Source: Winogradskyella ludwigii | GTDB lineage: Bacteria > Bacteroidota > Bacteroidia > Flavobacteriales > Flavobacteriaceae | Direction: 5' to 3' | Length of the DNA: 64,000 nt | Assembly (NCBI RefSeq): GCF_013403985.1 | Contig: NZ_JABFDF010000005.1 | Coordinates: 124,001-188,000, forward strand | Shown here: positions 17,286 to 25,642 of the stretch, piece by piece | How positions within the stretch are numbered: the stretch's first letter is position 1 | How the letters are laid out: the number at the start of each line of letters is the position of its first letter | Program-made: the position numbers and the translations under genes | Notes under the pieces: model-generated | Database searches by the model: none | Seen by the model: only the letters and a program-made list of their open reading frames with translations | Told to the model about the DNA's origin: nothing

Positions 17286-17986
17286 CCATAGAGAATCTAC
17301 ATAAAAAATTTGGTAAAAACCAAGTACTAAGTGGTATTGACCTCAACATAAGTGAAGGTGGAATTTTCGCTGTGCTTGGCCCAAATGGTTCTGGTAAAAC
17401 TACATTAATAAAATCAGTTTTGGGTATGGTAATTCCAGATAAAGGAAACATCACTGTACTTGGCGAAAACATTAAAAAGAATTCCGAATACAGACATAAA
17501 ATTGATTATTTACCGCAAATAGCCAACTTTCCGAGTAACCTACGTGTTAAAGAATTAATTAAAATGATTAAGGATTTACGCAAACCAACCAATGAAGATG
17601 AACGTCTTATTGAACTTTTTAGACTCGAACCCTTTTTAGACAAAAAATTAGGTAACCTCTCAGGTGGAACTAAGCAAAAAGTGAATCTCGTTTTAACTTT
17701 TATGTTTGATAGTCCGTTAATTATTTTAGACGAACCAACCACAGGTTTAGACCCAATTTCACTGATTAGATTAAAAGATTTAATTAAAGCTGAAAAAGCC
17801 AAAGGAAAAACAGTGCTTATCACCTCACACATCATGAGTTTTGTTGAAGAAATTTCAGATGAAATTGTATTTATCCTAGAAGGTAAAATTTACTTTAAAG
17901 GTACCATCCAAAAATTAAAAACCAAGACCAATCAACCCGATTTCGAACATGCGATTGCGTCTATATTAACCGATAACCATGCTTAA
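17279..17986 (+). CDS. nosF: NosF ABC-transporter ATPase
   Basis: 235 residues, standard length. Walker A GPNGSGKTT, signature LSGGTKQK, Walker B LIILDEPTTGLD and the switch His in LITSHIM are all intact. It energises the NosDFY complex needed for CuZ assembly. The start overlaps nosD by 7 bp, the stop overlaps nosY by 8 bp. Confidence 0.96.
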   Translation: MVTIENLHKKFGKNQVLSGIDLNISEGGIFAVLGPNGSGKTTLIKSVLGMVIPDKGNITVLGENIKKNSEYRHKIDYLPQIANFPSNLRVKELIKMIKDLRKPTNEDERLIELFRLEPFLDKKLGNLSGGTKQKVNLVLTFMFDSPLIILDEPTTGLDPISLIRLKDLIKAEKAKGKTVLITSHIMSFVEEISDEIVFILEGKIYFKGTIQKLKTKTNQPDFEHAIASILTDNHA

Positions 17987-18761
17987 GATATTAAAATATA
18001 GTTTTTACGACCTTATGCGTAGTCGCTGGAGTTACGTGTATTTTGCTTTTTATTTATTATTAGGTGTTGTATTATTATTTTTAAACAACGACCTTTCAAA
18101 AGCAGTCATTACTTTAATGAACGTCATCATTGTTTTAGTACCATTAATAGGAACCATTTTTGGTGTGATGTACTATTATAATTCACAAGAATTTACTGAG
18201 CTACTATTAGCACAACCCATTAAACGTTCTTCTATATTCTTAGGGCAATATTTAGGTGTTGCACTATCATTATCTATGAGTTTAATTTTAGGATTAGGCA
18301 TACCATTTGTATTTTATGGTTTATTTGAAAGCAGTGCTATTTGGGATTTTTCACTACTACTAATTACCGGTACATTTTTAACCTTAATTTTTACCGCTTT
18401 AGCGTTCAACATTGCATTGTCTAACGAGAACAAAATTAAAGGATTTGGTTATGCCATCTTACTTTGGTTGTTCCTTGCTGTTATTTATGATGGACTCTTT
18501 TTAATGACACTAATTTTATTTGAAGATTATCCACTAGATAAAGTATCGCTTATTGGCACCATGCTAAATCCAATAGATTTATCGCGAACGCTTATCCTTT
18601 TAAAACTAGATATTTCTGCGTTATTAGGATACACAGGTGCCGTTTTCAAACAATTTTTCGGAACAAGTTTTGGTTTAATTGTGTCTTTTGTGATGCTCAC
18701 CATTTGGGTTGTTATGCCTGTTTTACGCATCGTATTCAAATCAAAGAAAAAAGATTTTTAA
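17979..18761 (+). CDS. nosY: NosY ABC-transporter permease
   Basis: 260 residues with six hydrophobic segments, typical of the NosY/ABC-2 permease family. The sequence around FTELLLAQPIKRSSIFLGQY is the conserved coupling-helix region. It forms the membrane part of NosDFY with the overlapping nosF. A lipoprotein gene begins 2 bp after its stop. Confidence 0.93.
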   Translation: MLKILKYSFYDLMRSRWSYVYFAFYLLLGVVLLFLNNDLSKAVITLMNVIIVLVPLIGTIFGVMYYYNSQEFTELLLAQPIKRSSIFLGQYLGVALSLSMSLILGLGIPFVFYGLFESSAIWDFSLLLITGTFLTLIFTALAFNIALSNENKIKGFGYAILLWLFLAVIYDGLFLMTLILFEDYPLDKVSLIGTMLNPIDLSRTLILLKLDISALLGYTGAVFKQFFGTSFGLIVSFVMLTIWVVMPVLRIVFKSKKKDF

Positions 18762-18763
18762 TT

Positions 18764-19189
18764 ATGAAACGAATAGTATCAAATTCAGTCATTATCATAA
18801 TGATGTTGTTAAGTTGTTATTCTTGCAAAAACAACATAACAGAACCTCAAGCCATTCAACTTGAAGGTTTAACACTCAACAACAACAAAAAGTGGATTGC
18901 TAATAAAGAAACTCATATTGGCATGAAGCGTATTGATTCTATTTTAAAAAATAATACGTCAACAAGTGGAAAAGTATTAGGCGATATACTTTCAAAACAA
19001 ACAAGCTATATTATAAAAAGCTGCGATATGGAAGGCGAAGCACACGACCAGCTTCATGTGGTGCTCGTTCCTATTCTAGAAGAAATCACAGATATAAAAG
19101 ATGTAGAAAACGCTTCAGAATTAGAGCAAAAAGTAAATCACTTAAAAAACTTAACAGCCACCTATTTCGAATATTTTAAGATTAACTGA
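18764..19189 (+). CDS. lipoprotein of unknown function at the end of the nos operon
   Basis: 141 residues from ATG 18764, 2 bp after nosY; an in-frame ATG at 18704 lies inside nosY and would precede the signal sequence, so it is rejected. Signal peptide with a Cys-rich lipobox (LLSCYSCKN). The mature part is helical and has SCDMEGEAHDQLHVVL, with Cys, Met and His close together, which could hold copper or heme. I do not recognise the family. Position suggests a nos accessory protein. Confidence 0.65.
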   Translation: MKRIVSNSVIIIMMLLSCYSCKNNITEPQAIQLEGLTLNNNKKWIANKETHIGMKRIDSILKNNTSTSGKVLGDILSKQTSYIIKSCDMEGEAHDQLHVVLVPILEEITDIKDVENASELEQKVNHLKNLTATYFEYFKIN

Positions 19190-19206
19190 CAAAAATCATC
19201 TAATTA

Positions 19207-19223
19207 AAGACAAAATTGTCCGA
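19207..19223. promoter_or_regulatory. predicted Rrf2/NsrR-like operator
   Basis: AAGACAAAATTGTCCGA matches the consensus shared by the rrf2, ric and nos sites at every fixed position. GACAA/TTGTC arms flank AA. It ends 10 bp before the start codon at 19234, a repressor-like position. Confidence 0.55.
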
Positions 19224-19233
19224 ATTTAGCAAT

Positions 19234-19632
19234 ATGATATTAAAGGTTACATATAGAGTCACTGCTTTGTTTTTAACATTCGTTTTATTAGCGAATAATA
19301 TTAACAACGTGGTTATTGTAGCCGATTTTGTGGTGAACCAAGATTTTATTGCTAAAACGCTTTGTATTCAAAAAGATGACCAAAAAGGTTGTAATGGTAA
19401 ATGTCATTTAGCAAAGCAACTCGTGCAGAGTAATACAGATTCTGGCTCAGACGCACCATTACCATCCACTGACAGAACGCGCTTAGACGTTTTTGTTATT
19501 TATGAAACTACAAACCATACCAACTCAAATTTAATTCAATTAGAAAGGTTTCAAAACAACACACATTACAGAATAAAACAACCAGTTTCTGGGTATTATG
19601 ATATCCATACACCACCACCAGATTTAAGTTAA
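19234..19632 (+). CDS. small membrane/secreted protein with CNGKCHL motif
   Basis: 132 residues from ATG 19234. A TTG 18 bp upstream lies within the operator-like motif and is less likely. One N-terminal hydrophobic segment (ALFLTFVLLANNINNVVIVA) is followed by DFIAKTLCIQKDDQKGCNGK-CHLAKQL: three Cys and a His in a compact motif. I recall similar proteins near TonB-dependent receptors in many Bacteroidota; they have no assigned function. The Cys/His motif and location between nos genes and a copper receptor point to copper handling. Confidence 0.6.
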   Translation: MILKVTYRVTALFLTFVLLANNINNVVIVADFVVNQDFIAKTLCIQKDDQKGCNGKCHLAKQLVQSNTDSGSDAPLPSTDRTRLDVFVIYETTNHTNSNLIQLERFQNNTHYRIKQPVSGYYDIHTPPPDLS

Positions 19633-19730
19633 TTTTTTTGAAGCTCTACTTAGAGCAAACTTCTATTTTTTGAAACCAAATCGGCTTCAAACAGGATACT
19701 TACATTAAAAAATAACTTAAACACTATATA

Positions 19731-20573
19731 ATGAAACTTAAATATTTATTACCAATCGCATTTATTGCGCTATTCTTTTCATGTTCAACAGACAACGATG
19801 ATGATGCCATAGTTAATGAAACTGAAGACCTAGAACTTATTCAAACTATTATTAACAACAACCAAACCATAGAACTTTACAACGAGAAAGGTATGTTTGA
19901 AACTGGCTATAATTTAGTTAGTCTTAGAATTAAAGACAACACCACAGATAGCTATATTGAAGATGCTACACTTTCTTGGATGCCAATGATGCAAATGCCA
20001 ACAATGGAACATTCTTGTCCTAAATCTACAATTTCAAAAGCTTTAGGAAAAGATACCGTTTATGAAGGTTTTATCATCTATCAAATGACAAATACAGATG
20101 CTTCTGGTTGGTCACTAACATTAAATTACACTATTGATGGCACTGATTATTCGGTTACAGAAACGATATCTGTATTTCAATATGAAAACCAAAATACAGC
20201 AAGTTTTATGGGAAGTGATGACACCAAATATATCTTGGCGCTCATTGAACCAAAAGACCCAAGTATTGCTGTAAACGAAATGAAAGTTGGTCTATTTAAA
20301 ATGGAAAACATGATGACGTTTCCTGTTGTAGAAGACTATACAATTTCTTTAGACCCACGTATGCCTGGTATGGGAAATCACACCTCACCTAACAATACAG
20401 ATTTAACTTATAATAATGCTGATAATTTCTATTATGGCGATTTATCATTAACAATGACTGGTTACTGGAAACTAAATCTAAAGTTAATGAATGCAGTCGA
20501 TAGTGTTTTAAAAGGAGAAGACGTTACCGATGAAAACGAAGCGAGTAGCTTGTATTTAGAATTAGAATTCTAA
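19731..20573 (+). CDS. Met/His-rich lipoprotein with two YtkA/FixH-like domains
   Basis: 280 residues. Lipobox FFSCSTD. Two similar beta domains follow, each with a Met-rich loop: the first has WMPMMQMPTMEHSCP near residues 83-97, the second DPRMPGMGNHTSPNN near 208-222, followed by a strand of the GYWKLNLKL type. This layout resembles YtkA-like domains found in copper proteins. The gene sits between the CNGKC protein and the copper-type TonB receptor, so periplasmic copper binding is the best guess. Confidence 0.6.
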   Translation: MKLKYLLPIAFIALFFSCSTDNDDDAIVNETEDLELIQTIINNNQTIELYNEKGMFETGYNLVSLRIKDNTTDSYIEDATLSWMPMMQMPTMEHSCPKSTISKALGKDTVYEGFIIYQMTNTDASGWSLTLNYTIDGTDYSVTETISVFQYENQNTASFMGSDDTKYILALIEPKDPSIAVNEMKVGLFKMENMMTFPVVEDYTISLDPRMPGMGNHTSPNNTDLTYNNADNFYYGDLSLTMTGYWKLNLKLMNAVDSVLKGEDVTDENEASSLYLELEF

Positions 20574-20588
20574 ATTATTCCTACTGTC

Positions 20589-20628
20589 TATTGAGCGTAA
20601 TTAAAATACATTTTTATTACGCTCAATA
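20589..20628. repeat. 13-bp perfect stem between lipoprotein and receptor genes
   Basis: TATTGAGCGTAAT (20589-20601) is exactly complementary to ATTACGCTCAATA (20616-20628). There is no immediate T-run. It could be a weak terminator or an mRNA stabilising stem that separates lipoprotein and receptor expression. Confidence 0.6.
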
Positions 20629-20676
20629 TGACAAATAGGTTTTTCAAAAACATTTTAAACACTAAAATTTTTAGCC

Positions 20677-22677
20677 ATGAAAATGCTAATAACAGTCATT
20701 CTATGTCTGCTATTGTCTTCTTTGGGATATGCCCAAGACAACAATAAAGAGACTAAAAAAGACACTACAAAATTAAAAGAAGTCCTCGTACTTTCAAGAC
20801 GTAAATTAAGCAATCACAGACAAGAAAAAACACTGTCTAGCATTGATGACTATCTTGAAAAATCTAATAAAGTAACCATGATAAAACGTGGTAATTACGC
20901 TTGGGAACCAACCATTAACAACATGACAAGTGAGCGTTTGTTAGTGACTATCGATGGTATACAAATTTTTGGTGCTTGTACTGATAAAATGGACCCAATA
21001 ACATCTTATGTTGATGTTTCTAATCTCGAAAAAGTAACCATTGGTTCTGGTCAAGAAGGCACAGAAAATGGACATTCAATTGGTGGTGGAATAGATTTAA
21101 AATTACCATCCTCTAAATTTAATGGTTCTGGTTTTAAATCTGGATTAGACTTAGGTTATGAAACCAACGGCAACTATAAAGCAACTGGATTAGATTTAGA
21201 ATACACAGGCAATAAATTCTTTATTAGCGCAGATGGTATTTATAGAAAATCTGATAATTATGATGCTGGTAACAACGAAGAAATCTTGTATTCTCAATTC
21301 GAAAAATATAACATTTCACTACAATCTGGTTACAAATTCTCTGAAAATCAAAGCATAGATGCCAACGTTATTTATGATAAAGCTACAGATGTAGGTTATC
21401 CTGCTTTACCAATGGATGTTTCTTTAGCTGAAGCTTTAATTGCATCCCTAACGCATTATTACAAACCTGAAGATAAAGCCTTAAAATCATTAGAAACCAA
21501 ATTGTATTTTAATACCATAACGCATATTATGGACGATACAAAGCGACCTGTTGTAGCTATAAGAATGGACATGCCAGGTTGGAGCGATACGTATGGATTT
21601 TACAGTAAAGCTAATGTTGTAAAAAACAAACATCATTTTACATTCAACTTTAACGGATTTTATAATAAGTCTTTAGCAGAAATGACCATGTTTTCTAACA
21701 ATCCGGATGAGCCAGATATGTTTATGTACACTTGGCCAGACATTAGAACGCTATATTCTGGTATTTTCATTAAAGATGACTTTCATTTTAGTGCACATGA
21801 AACACTCTCATCTTCTATACGTTTAGGCTATCACAATAACAAAATAGCAAAAGAAGTTGGTGTACAAAGTCTAGAGATATTTCATGATACTGTAGACGAA
21901 CAAAACAATAGATTTCTAGTGAGTTTAGCATCTACATATCAACTTAAAAAAGAGAATTATAATCTATCCTTTGGTTTAGGTTATGGCGAACGCGCACCAT
22001 CGGTTAGTGAAGGTTATGGCTTTTTCTTATTCAACAGTTTTGATAATTACGATTACATCGGAAACCCAAATTTAAAAGACGAAAAAGCCTTAGAAGCGAA
22101 CTTTAGTTTTAAACAAAAATTCAACGATTTTGAAATTGGTTTAGAATCATCCTACTTCCATATTATGGATTATATTATCGGTGAGATTGCGCCAGACGTA
22201 AGCTCAATGACAATTGGTGCAAATGGTGTGCGTGTTTATACCGCTTTAGACCATGCCTCTATTTTTAATACGTATGTAAATAGTAGTTACAAAATATCAG
22301 AACGTTTTGCAATCAACGGAACGGTTGGTTACAATTATGGAAAAGGAAATGATGGTGAAAATTTACCACTCATTAAACCATTTTCTTACTTTGCTGAATT
22401 CAATTACAATACACCTAAATTTAATGCTGCATTGCAATTAGATGGTAACGGAAACCAAAGTAATTATAGTAGTAAGTATGGTGAAAATGAAACTGCTGAT
22501 TATGCGATACTCAATCTTAACTTAGGAAACGTTTTCCATAATAAACTCGGGAAAACAGTTTTAAAATATGGTATTGAAAATATATTAGACACTAAATATT
22601 CGACTTATGCAGATTGGAATAACTTCCCTAGACAAGGACGAAATTTCTATATGAATTTGTCTTTTGTGTTTCCATAA
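20677..22677 (+). CDS. TonB-dependent copper receptor, OprC/NosA type
   Basis: 666 residues. Signal peptide (SSLGYAQ), plug domain (about 30-145), then a 22-strand barrel ending in FYMNLSFVFP. The plug contains GACTDKMDP, giving a CxxxM pair (Cys101/Met105), and the barrel contains HIM (His283/Met285). CxxxM plus HxM is the copper-binding set described for Pseudomonas OprC, whose P. stutzeri counterpart NosA is required for copper supply to NosZ. No N-terminal carboxypeptidase-like domain is present, unlike SusC-type receptors. Its place after the nos genes supports a copper import role. Confidence 0.85.
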   Translation: MKMLITVILCLLLSSLGYAQDNNKETKKDTTKLKEVLVLSRRKLSNHRQEKTLSSIDDYLEKSNKVTMIKRGNYAWEPTINNMTSERLLVTIDGIQIFGACTDKMDPITSYVDVSNLEKVTIGSGQEGTENGHSIGGGIDLKLPSSKFNGSGFKSGLDLGYETNGNYKATGLDLEYTGNKFFISADGIYRKSDNYDAGNNEEILYSQFEKYNISLQSGYKFSENQSIDANVIYDKATDVGYPALPMDVSLAEALIASLTHYYKPEDKALKSLETKLYFNTITHIMDDTKRPVVAIRMDMPGWSDTYGFYSKANVVKNKHHFTFNFNGFYNKSLAEMTMFSNNPDEPDMFMYTWPDIRTLYSGIFIKDDFHFSAHETLSSSIRLGYHNNKIAKEVGVQSLEIFHDTVDEQNNRFLVSLASTYQLKKENYNLSFGLGYGERAPSVSEGYGFFLFNSFDNYDYIGNPNLKDEKALEANFSFKQKFNDFEIGLESSYFHIMDYIIGEIAPDVSSMTIGANGVRVYTALDHASIFNTYVNSSYKISERFAINGTVGYNYGKGNDGENLPLIKPFSYFAEFNYNTPKFNAALQLDGNGNQSNYSSKYGENETADYAILNLNLGNVFHNKLGKTVLKYGIENILDTKYSTYADWNNFPRQGRNFYMNLSFVFP

Positions 22678-22694
22678 ACTTAAAAACTGAATTG

Positions 22695-23885
22695 CTAATT
22701 ATCTTTTTTACCATTAATGATATTGAATAAAACTAAGCCAATTCCCAATGGTAAAAAGATGCTAAACAGAAATAGTAGCAGATAATAATTAGGTAGCATG
22801 CCTATACCATAGAAAAACATTATTCCTTGAATTAATAATAATATTTCGGTTAAAAGAAAACCCAAAACAAAGCTATAAATACCAATAGTTAAGCTTTTAG
22901 AATTGGTTACCAAGTCACTTTTTAAAATAAAAGCAAATAGAAACCCTGAAATCACGCCAAGCATTAATAAATGAATAAATCCAATAACGAAATTGCGATG
23001 TTCATATACAACTTCTGAAAACGCAGGAAAAATAGAAAGCGATTGGAATAGTACTTTTAAGACAAAACAAACAAGCGCAAACATGAACATAGGCCTCATA
23101 AGCTTATGTGCATTAGTCATCAAAACCTCTAATTTAGGTTTTATAAGTTGAATAAATTTATATAGCATTACAACTTGAAGCACCACACCTAATCCATTAA
23201 TAAACAGCAACGATTGATGTGGCAAAAACCATTGTATGGGTAATGCAAATGTTAATACCGTCGAGACTATTAATAATGTAAAAAAATGCCTGAATTGTTT
23301 AGTGTCTTCCACCTTTAAAAGATGAAAAAATACAGCAATAACAGCTATTAAAAACCATCCATTAAACTGAAAATGTAAGAAGAACTGAATCGCAATTTGA
23401 TAAAACGCAGAAGCTTGTCCAAGTGTTGCAACTGCAGGACCTAAACACCAAACACCTATCGTAGAAATCACCATAAAAACGAGTGACGTTTTTAATAGCT
23501 TCCTACTCACTAAAGAATTTACTTTTTGATGCTTAAAAATAAGATAAGCAAAATAGTAACTACAAAAAATATGCAGTGTAGAAAATGAAATGGAAATAAT
23601 AGCATAACCTTGAAACGGAAAACTGAGCATCATACCAACCACAGCAAATTCCGTTAACCAAAATAATCGATTGAAAATTTTAGGTTTCTCTGGAATAAAA
23701 TAGTGTACAAAAAGCGTAAACAACATTAAATAAACCCAACCCAACATGGCAACATGAGAATGTGCATGGGTAAGAAATCTATAATTTAAACCAATAGATT
23801 CTAAAAATGAAAAGCGCAATGCCAAACCCATTACCGCAGCAATTAGAAAATTAATTAAACATATAACTACTAACTTTTTTGGCAT
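22695..23885 (-). CDS. heme-copper-oxidase subunit I-like membrane protein, ric-linked
   Basis: 396 residues with about 11-12 membrane helices and almost no soluble part. Helix-borne His motifs resemble oxidase/NO-reductase subunit I: THAHSHVAMLGW in helix 2, FFLHFQFNGWF in a central helix, and EHRNFVIGFIHLLMLGV late in the protein. The usual His set cannot be fully assigned, so it may be a degenerate or non-enzymatic relative, for example an NnrS-like heme/NO protein. It follows ric by 113 bp on the same strand and probably belongs to the NO-stress unit. NO reduction or NO-resistance is inference. Confidence 0.55.
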   Translation of the reverse strand: MPKKLVVICLINFLIAAVMGLALRFSFLESIGLNYRFLTHAHSHVAMLGWVYLMLFTLFVHYFIPEKPKIFNRLFWLTEFAVVGMMLSFPFQGYAIISISFSTLHIFCSYYFAYLIFKHQKVNSLVSRKLLKTSLVFMVISTIGVWCLGPAVATLGQASAFYQIAIQFFLHFQFNGWFLIAVIAVFFHLLKVEDTKQFRHFFTLLIVSTVLTFALPIQWFLPHQSLLFINGLGVVLQVVMLYKFIQLIKPKLEVLMTNAHKLMRPMFMFALVCFVLKVLFQSLSIFPAFSEVVYEHRNFVIGFIHLLMLGVISGFLFAFILKSDLVTNSKSLTIGIYSFVLGFLLTEILLLIQGIMFFYGIGMLPNYYLLLFLFSIFLPLGIGLVLFNIINGKKDN

Positions 23886-23998
23886 CGTTTTAATTTACGA
23901 ATTAGAAATTTAAGGATTAAAAAGAAGAAAATCCCAGAATGCTTAGGGAAAACATCTCAGGATTTTTTTCAAAAGTAGAAATTAATTAGTGTCTGCTA

Positions 23999-24730
23999 TT
24001 AACCAAATTGTTGTTCTAATTTTATAGCTTCAGGAAACAATATATTGTTTTCTAAATGTATGTGTAAATGCAAATCTTTTTCAAATTCCTCTAGCATTGC
24101 ATACGTTACTTTGTAGGTATTACAAGCGTCTGCTGGTGGATTGTAATTATCCGTCAATTCTGCAATTTCTCTAAAACGTTGTCCTTCTGTATCATGTTCG
24201 TGCTTCATCATTTCAATTGGGTTTTCAACAGTTCCGAATTGTGGTGATTTTATAGCACTATTGGTAAGCTTCGCATTTACCATGTTTTTAATAAATGGAA
24301 ATAAAATAAGTTCTTCTTTTTTAAGATGCGCTGCTAATTCGCCTGCTGAAGCTGTAAATAGTTCATTGATTTTAAATAACTCAGGATGACGCTCACCATG
24401 CACTTTACATAATTTATTTAAAAACTGAAGCAATACAGGAATTTTCTCTTCCACATATCTATGGTGTTTCTTTTCGACATACTCAGCCAACAAATCTAAT
24501 GGCCAAGATTTATAATCGATACTTTCACCACCTTTAGCATCTAAAACTTGGTTTAATTCATCTAATAACATATTGCTATCAATGCCTTTTTTGTCGCAAG
24601 CCTCTTCTACTGTTCTGTTACCATTGCAACAAAAATCAATTTTGTATTTAGAAAAAATTGCTGCTGTTCTAAAATCGTCTGCAACATACTGTCCTATTTG
24701 TTTTGTTGTATTTTCTTGAAGTGTTTCCAT
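23999..24730 (-). CDS. ric: Ric/ScdA-family di-iron protein for repair of Fe-S clusters
   Basis: 243 residues. The N-terminal ScdA domain (about 8-65) has the double-Cys motif KIDFCCNGNRTVEEAC. The hemerythrin-like domain follows with His/Glu ligands in KKHHRY, HGERHPE, KKEELILFPF, MKHEHDTEG and HLHIHLENNILFP. Such proteins (YtfE/RIC) restore Fe-S clusters damaged by nitric oxide. It lies 50 bp after the Rrf2 regulator gene, with a predicted operator of that regulator in the gap. Confidence 0.95.
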   Translation of the reverse strand: METLQENTTKQIGQYVADDFRTAAIFSKYKIDFCCNGNRTVEEACDKKGIDSNMLLDELNQVLDAKGGESIDYKSWPLDLLAEYVEKKHHRYVEEKIPVLLQFLNKLCKVHGERHPELFKINELFTASAGELAAHLKKEELILFPFIKNMVNAKLTNSAIKSPQFGTVENPIEMMKHEHDTEGQRFREIAELTDNYNPPADACNTYKVTYAMLEEFEKDLHLHIHLENNILFPEAIKLEQQFG

Positions 24731-24744
24731 ATTATAGTTTTATT

Positions 24745-24761
24745 TCGGATAGATTTATCTT
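24745..24761. promoter_or_regulatory. predicted Rrf2/NsrR-like operator before ric
   Basis: On the ric strand it reads AAGATAAATCTATCCGA. It fits the 17-bp consensus, the only pyrimidine change being T for C at position 5. It lies 15 bp before the ric start codon. Confidence 0.6.
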
Positions 24762-24780
24762 ATTTATATTCAAATTTTTT

Positions 24781-25215
24781 TTAAATTTTTAAAAATGATT
24801 TACCTACTTTAATATCCATAGCAAGTTGTTCTAAAGTTGTATTCTCTAACATGTCTCTCAATTCCTCTCTAACCACTTTAAATTTATCGTGTACGGGACA
24901 AGGGTGTTCTTCACTACAAATATGCAATCCTAAACCACAACCTTTATAAATACCATCACCATCAATAGCATAAACAATTTGGGCTAACTTAGTTGTTGCT
25001 ATTTTATCCTTTTCTATTTCAAAACCACCATGAGCACCTCTTACTGACTTTATAACGTGATTCCTTACTAAGGCTTGTAAAATTTTGGCCGTGAATGCTT
25101 GTGGTGAATCTATCTCTTCCGCGATTTCTTTTGGGCTAACTCTATTGTTTTCAGACGAGTTTACAGCAATAAAAATTGCCGCTTTAATTCCATATTCACA
25201 AGCTTTAGAAAACAT
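24781..25215 (-). CDS. Rrf2-family Fe-S regulator, NsrR-like
   Basis: 144 residues. The N-terminal winged helix has the Rrf2 motifs SKACEYGIKAA and RGAHGGFEI. Three Cys follow in the cluster loop: Cys93, Cys100 and Cys106 (KGCGLGLHIC, EEHPC), as in NsrR/IscR proteins that hold an Fe-S cluster. Adjacency to ric and the matching 17-bp motif upstream of itself, ric, nos and the 19234 gene argue for a nitric-oxide-sensing repressor. I leave the symbol blank because IscR- and RsrR-type assignments are not excluded. Confidence 0.88.
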   Translation of the reverse strand: MFSKACEYGIKAAIFIAVNSSENNRVSPKEIAEEIDSPQAFTAKILQALVRNHVIKSVRGAHGGFEIEKDKIATTKLAQIVYAIDGDGIYKGCGLGLHICSEEHPCPVHDKFKVVREELRDMLENTTLEQLAMDIKVGKSFLKI

Positions 25216-25239
25216 ATTGTTGAGACTAATATTAAACTA

Positions 25240-25280
25240 CAAAAATACTAAATATTCCCATACAAGACAATTCTATCCTA
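25240..25280 (-). promoter_or_regulatory. rrf2 promoter with predicted autoregulatory operator
   Basis: On the minus strand the -7 element TATTTTTG (25247-25240) is a perfect consensus match. The 17-bp motif lies at 25264-25280 (plus-strand AAGACAATTCTATCCTA), overlapping the expected -33 region. This is the classic place for a repressor site. Confidence 0.6.
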
Positions 25281-25291
25281 TATAATTTTAA

Positions 25292-25642
25292 TTAAGAATA
25301 TTTTGCTTTAAACCACACCTTTTGCCATTCGCGTTGAAGCAATAAAAAAGTTACTTCTTCAGATAATTTTAAAGCATCGCTACCATCTAAACTTCTAATT
25401 TTTGCTTCGGAAACATCTACGATATAAAGTAAATTGAGATAGTCTGAAAATTTAGAACTTATGAGGTTAAAAACGGTTTCTTGTAACACAAATTTTAAAC
25501 TCGTTGGCAACGTTTCTTCGTCAAATTCTAAGTCAATATTTGCATACAACAAATCTTTATTAAGCTGAACAATAAGCTTTTTGTAAAGACTTAAACCTTC
25601 GGCTTCAACAATTAAATCTTCAAAATTTGATGGTAAACTCAT
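25292..25642 (-). CDS. conserved hypothetical cytoplasmic protein
   Basis: 116 residues, no signal or membrane segment, rich in helices and acidic residues. The ATG overlaps the stop codon of the polyprenyl synthase gene (TAATG), so translation is coupled. I recognise no family. The coupling suggests it is expressed with isoprenoid synthesis rather than with the downstream rrf2 unit. Confidence 0.6.
   Translation of the reverse strand: MSLPSNFEDLIVEAEGLSLYKKLIVQLNKDLLYANIDLEFDEETLPTSLKFVLQETVFNLISSKFSDYLNLLYIVDVSEAKIRSLDGSDALKLSEEVTFLLLQREWQKVWFKAKYS

Noticed and set aside
23927..23975. Imperfect hairpin between ric and the oxidase-like gene
   Set aside because: Only a 6-bp stem (AAATCC/GGATTT) with a large loop; not convincing as a terminator.
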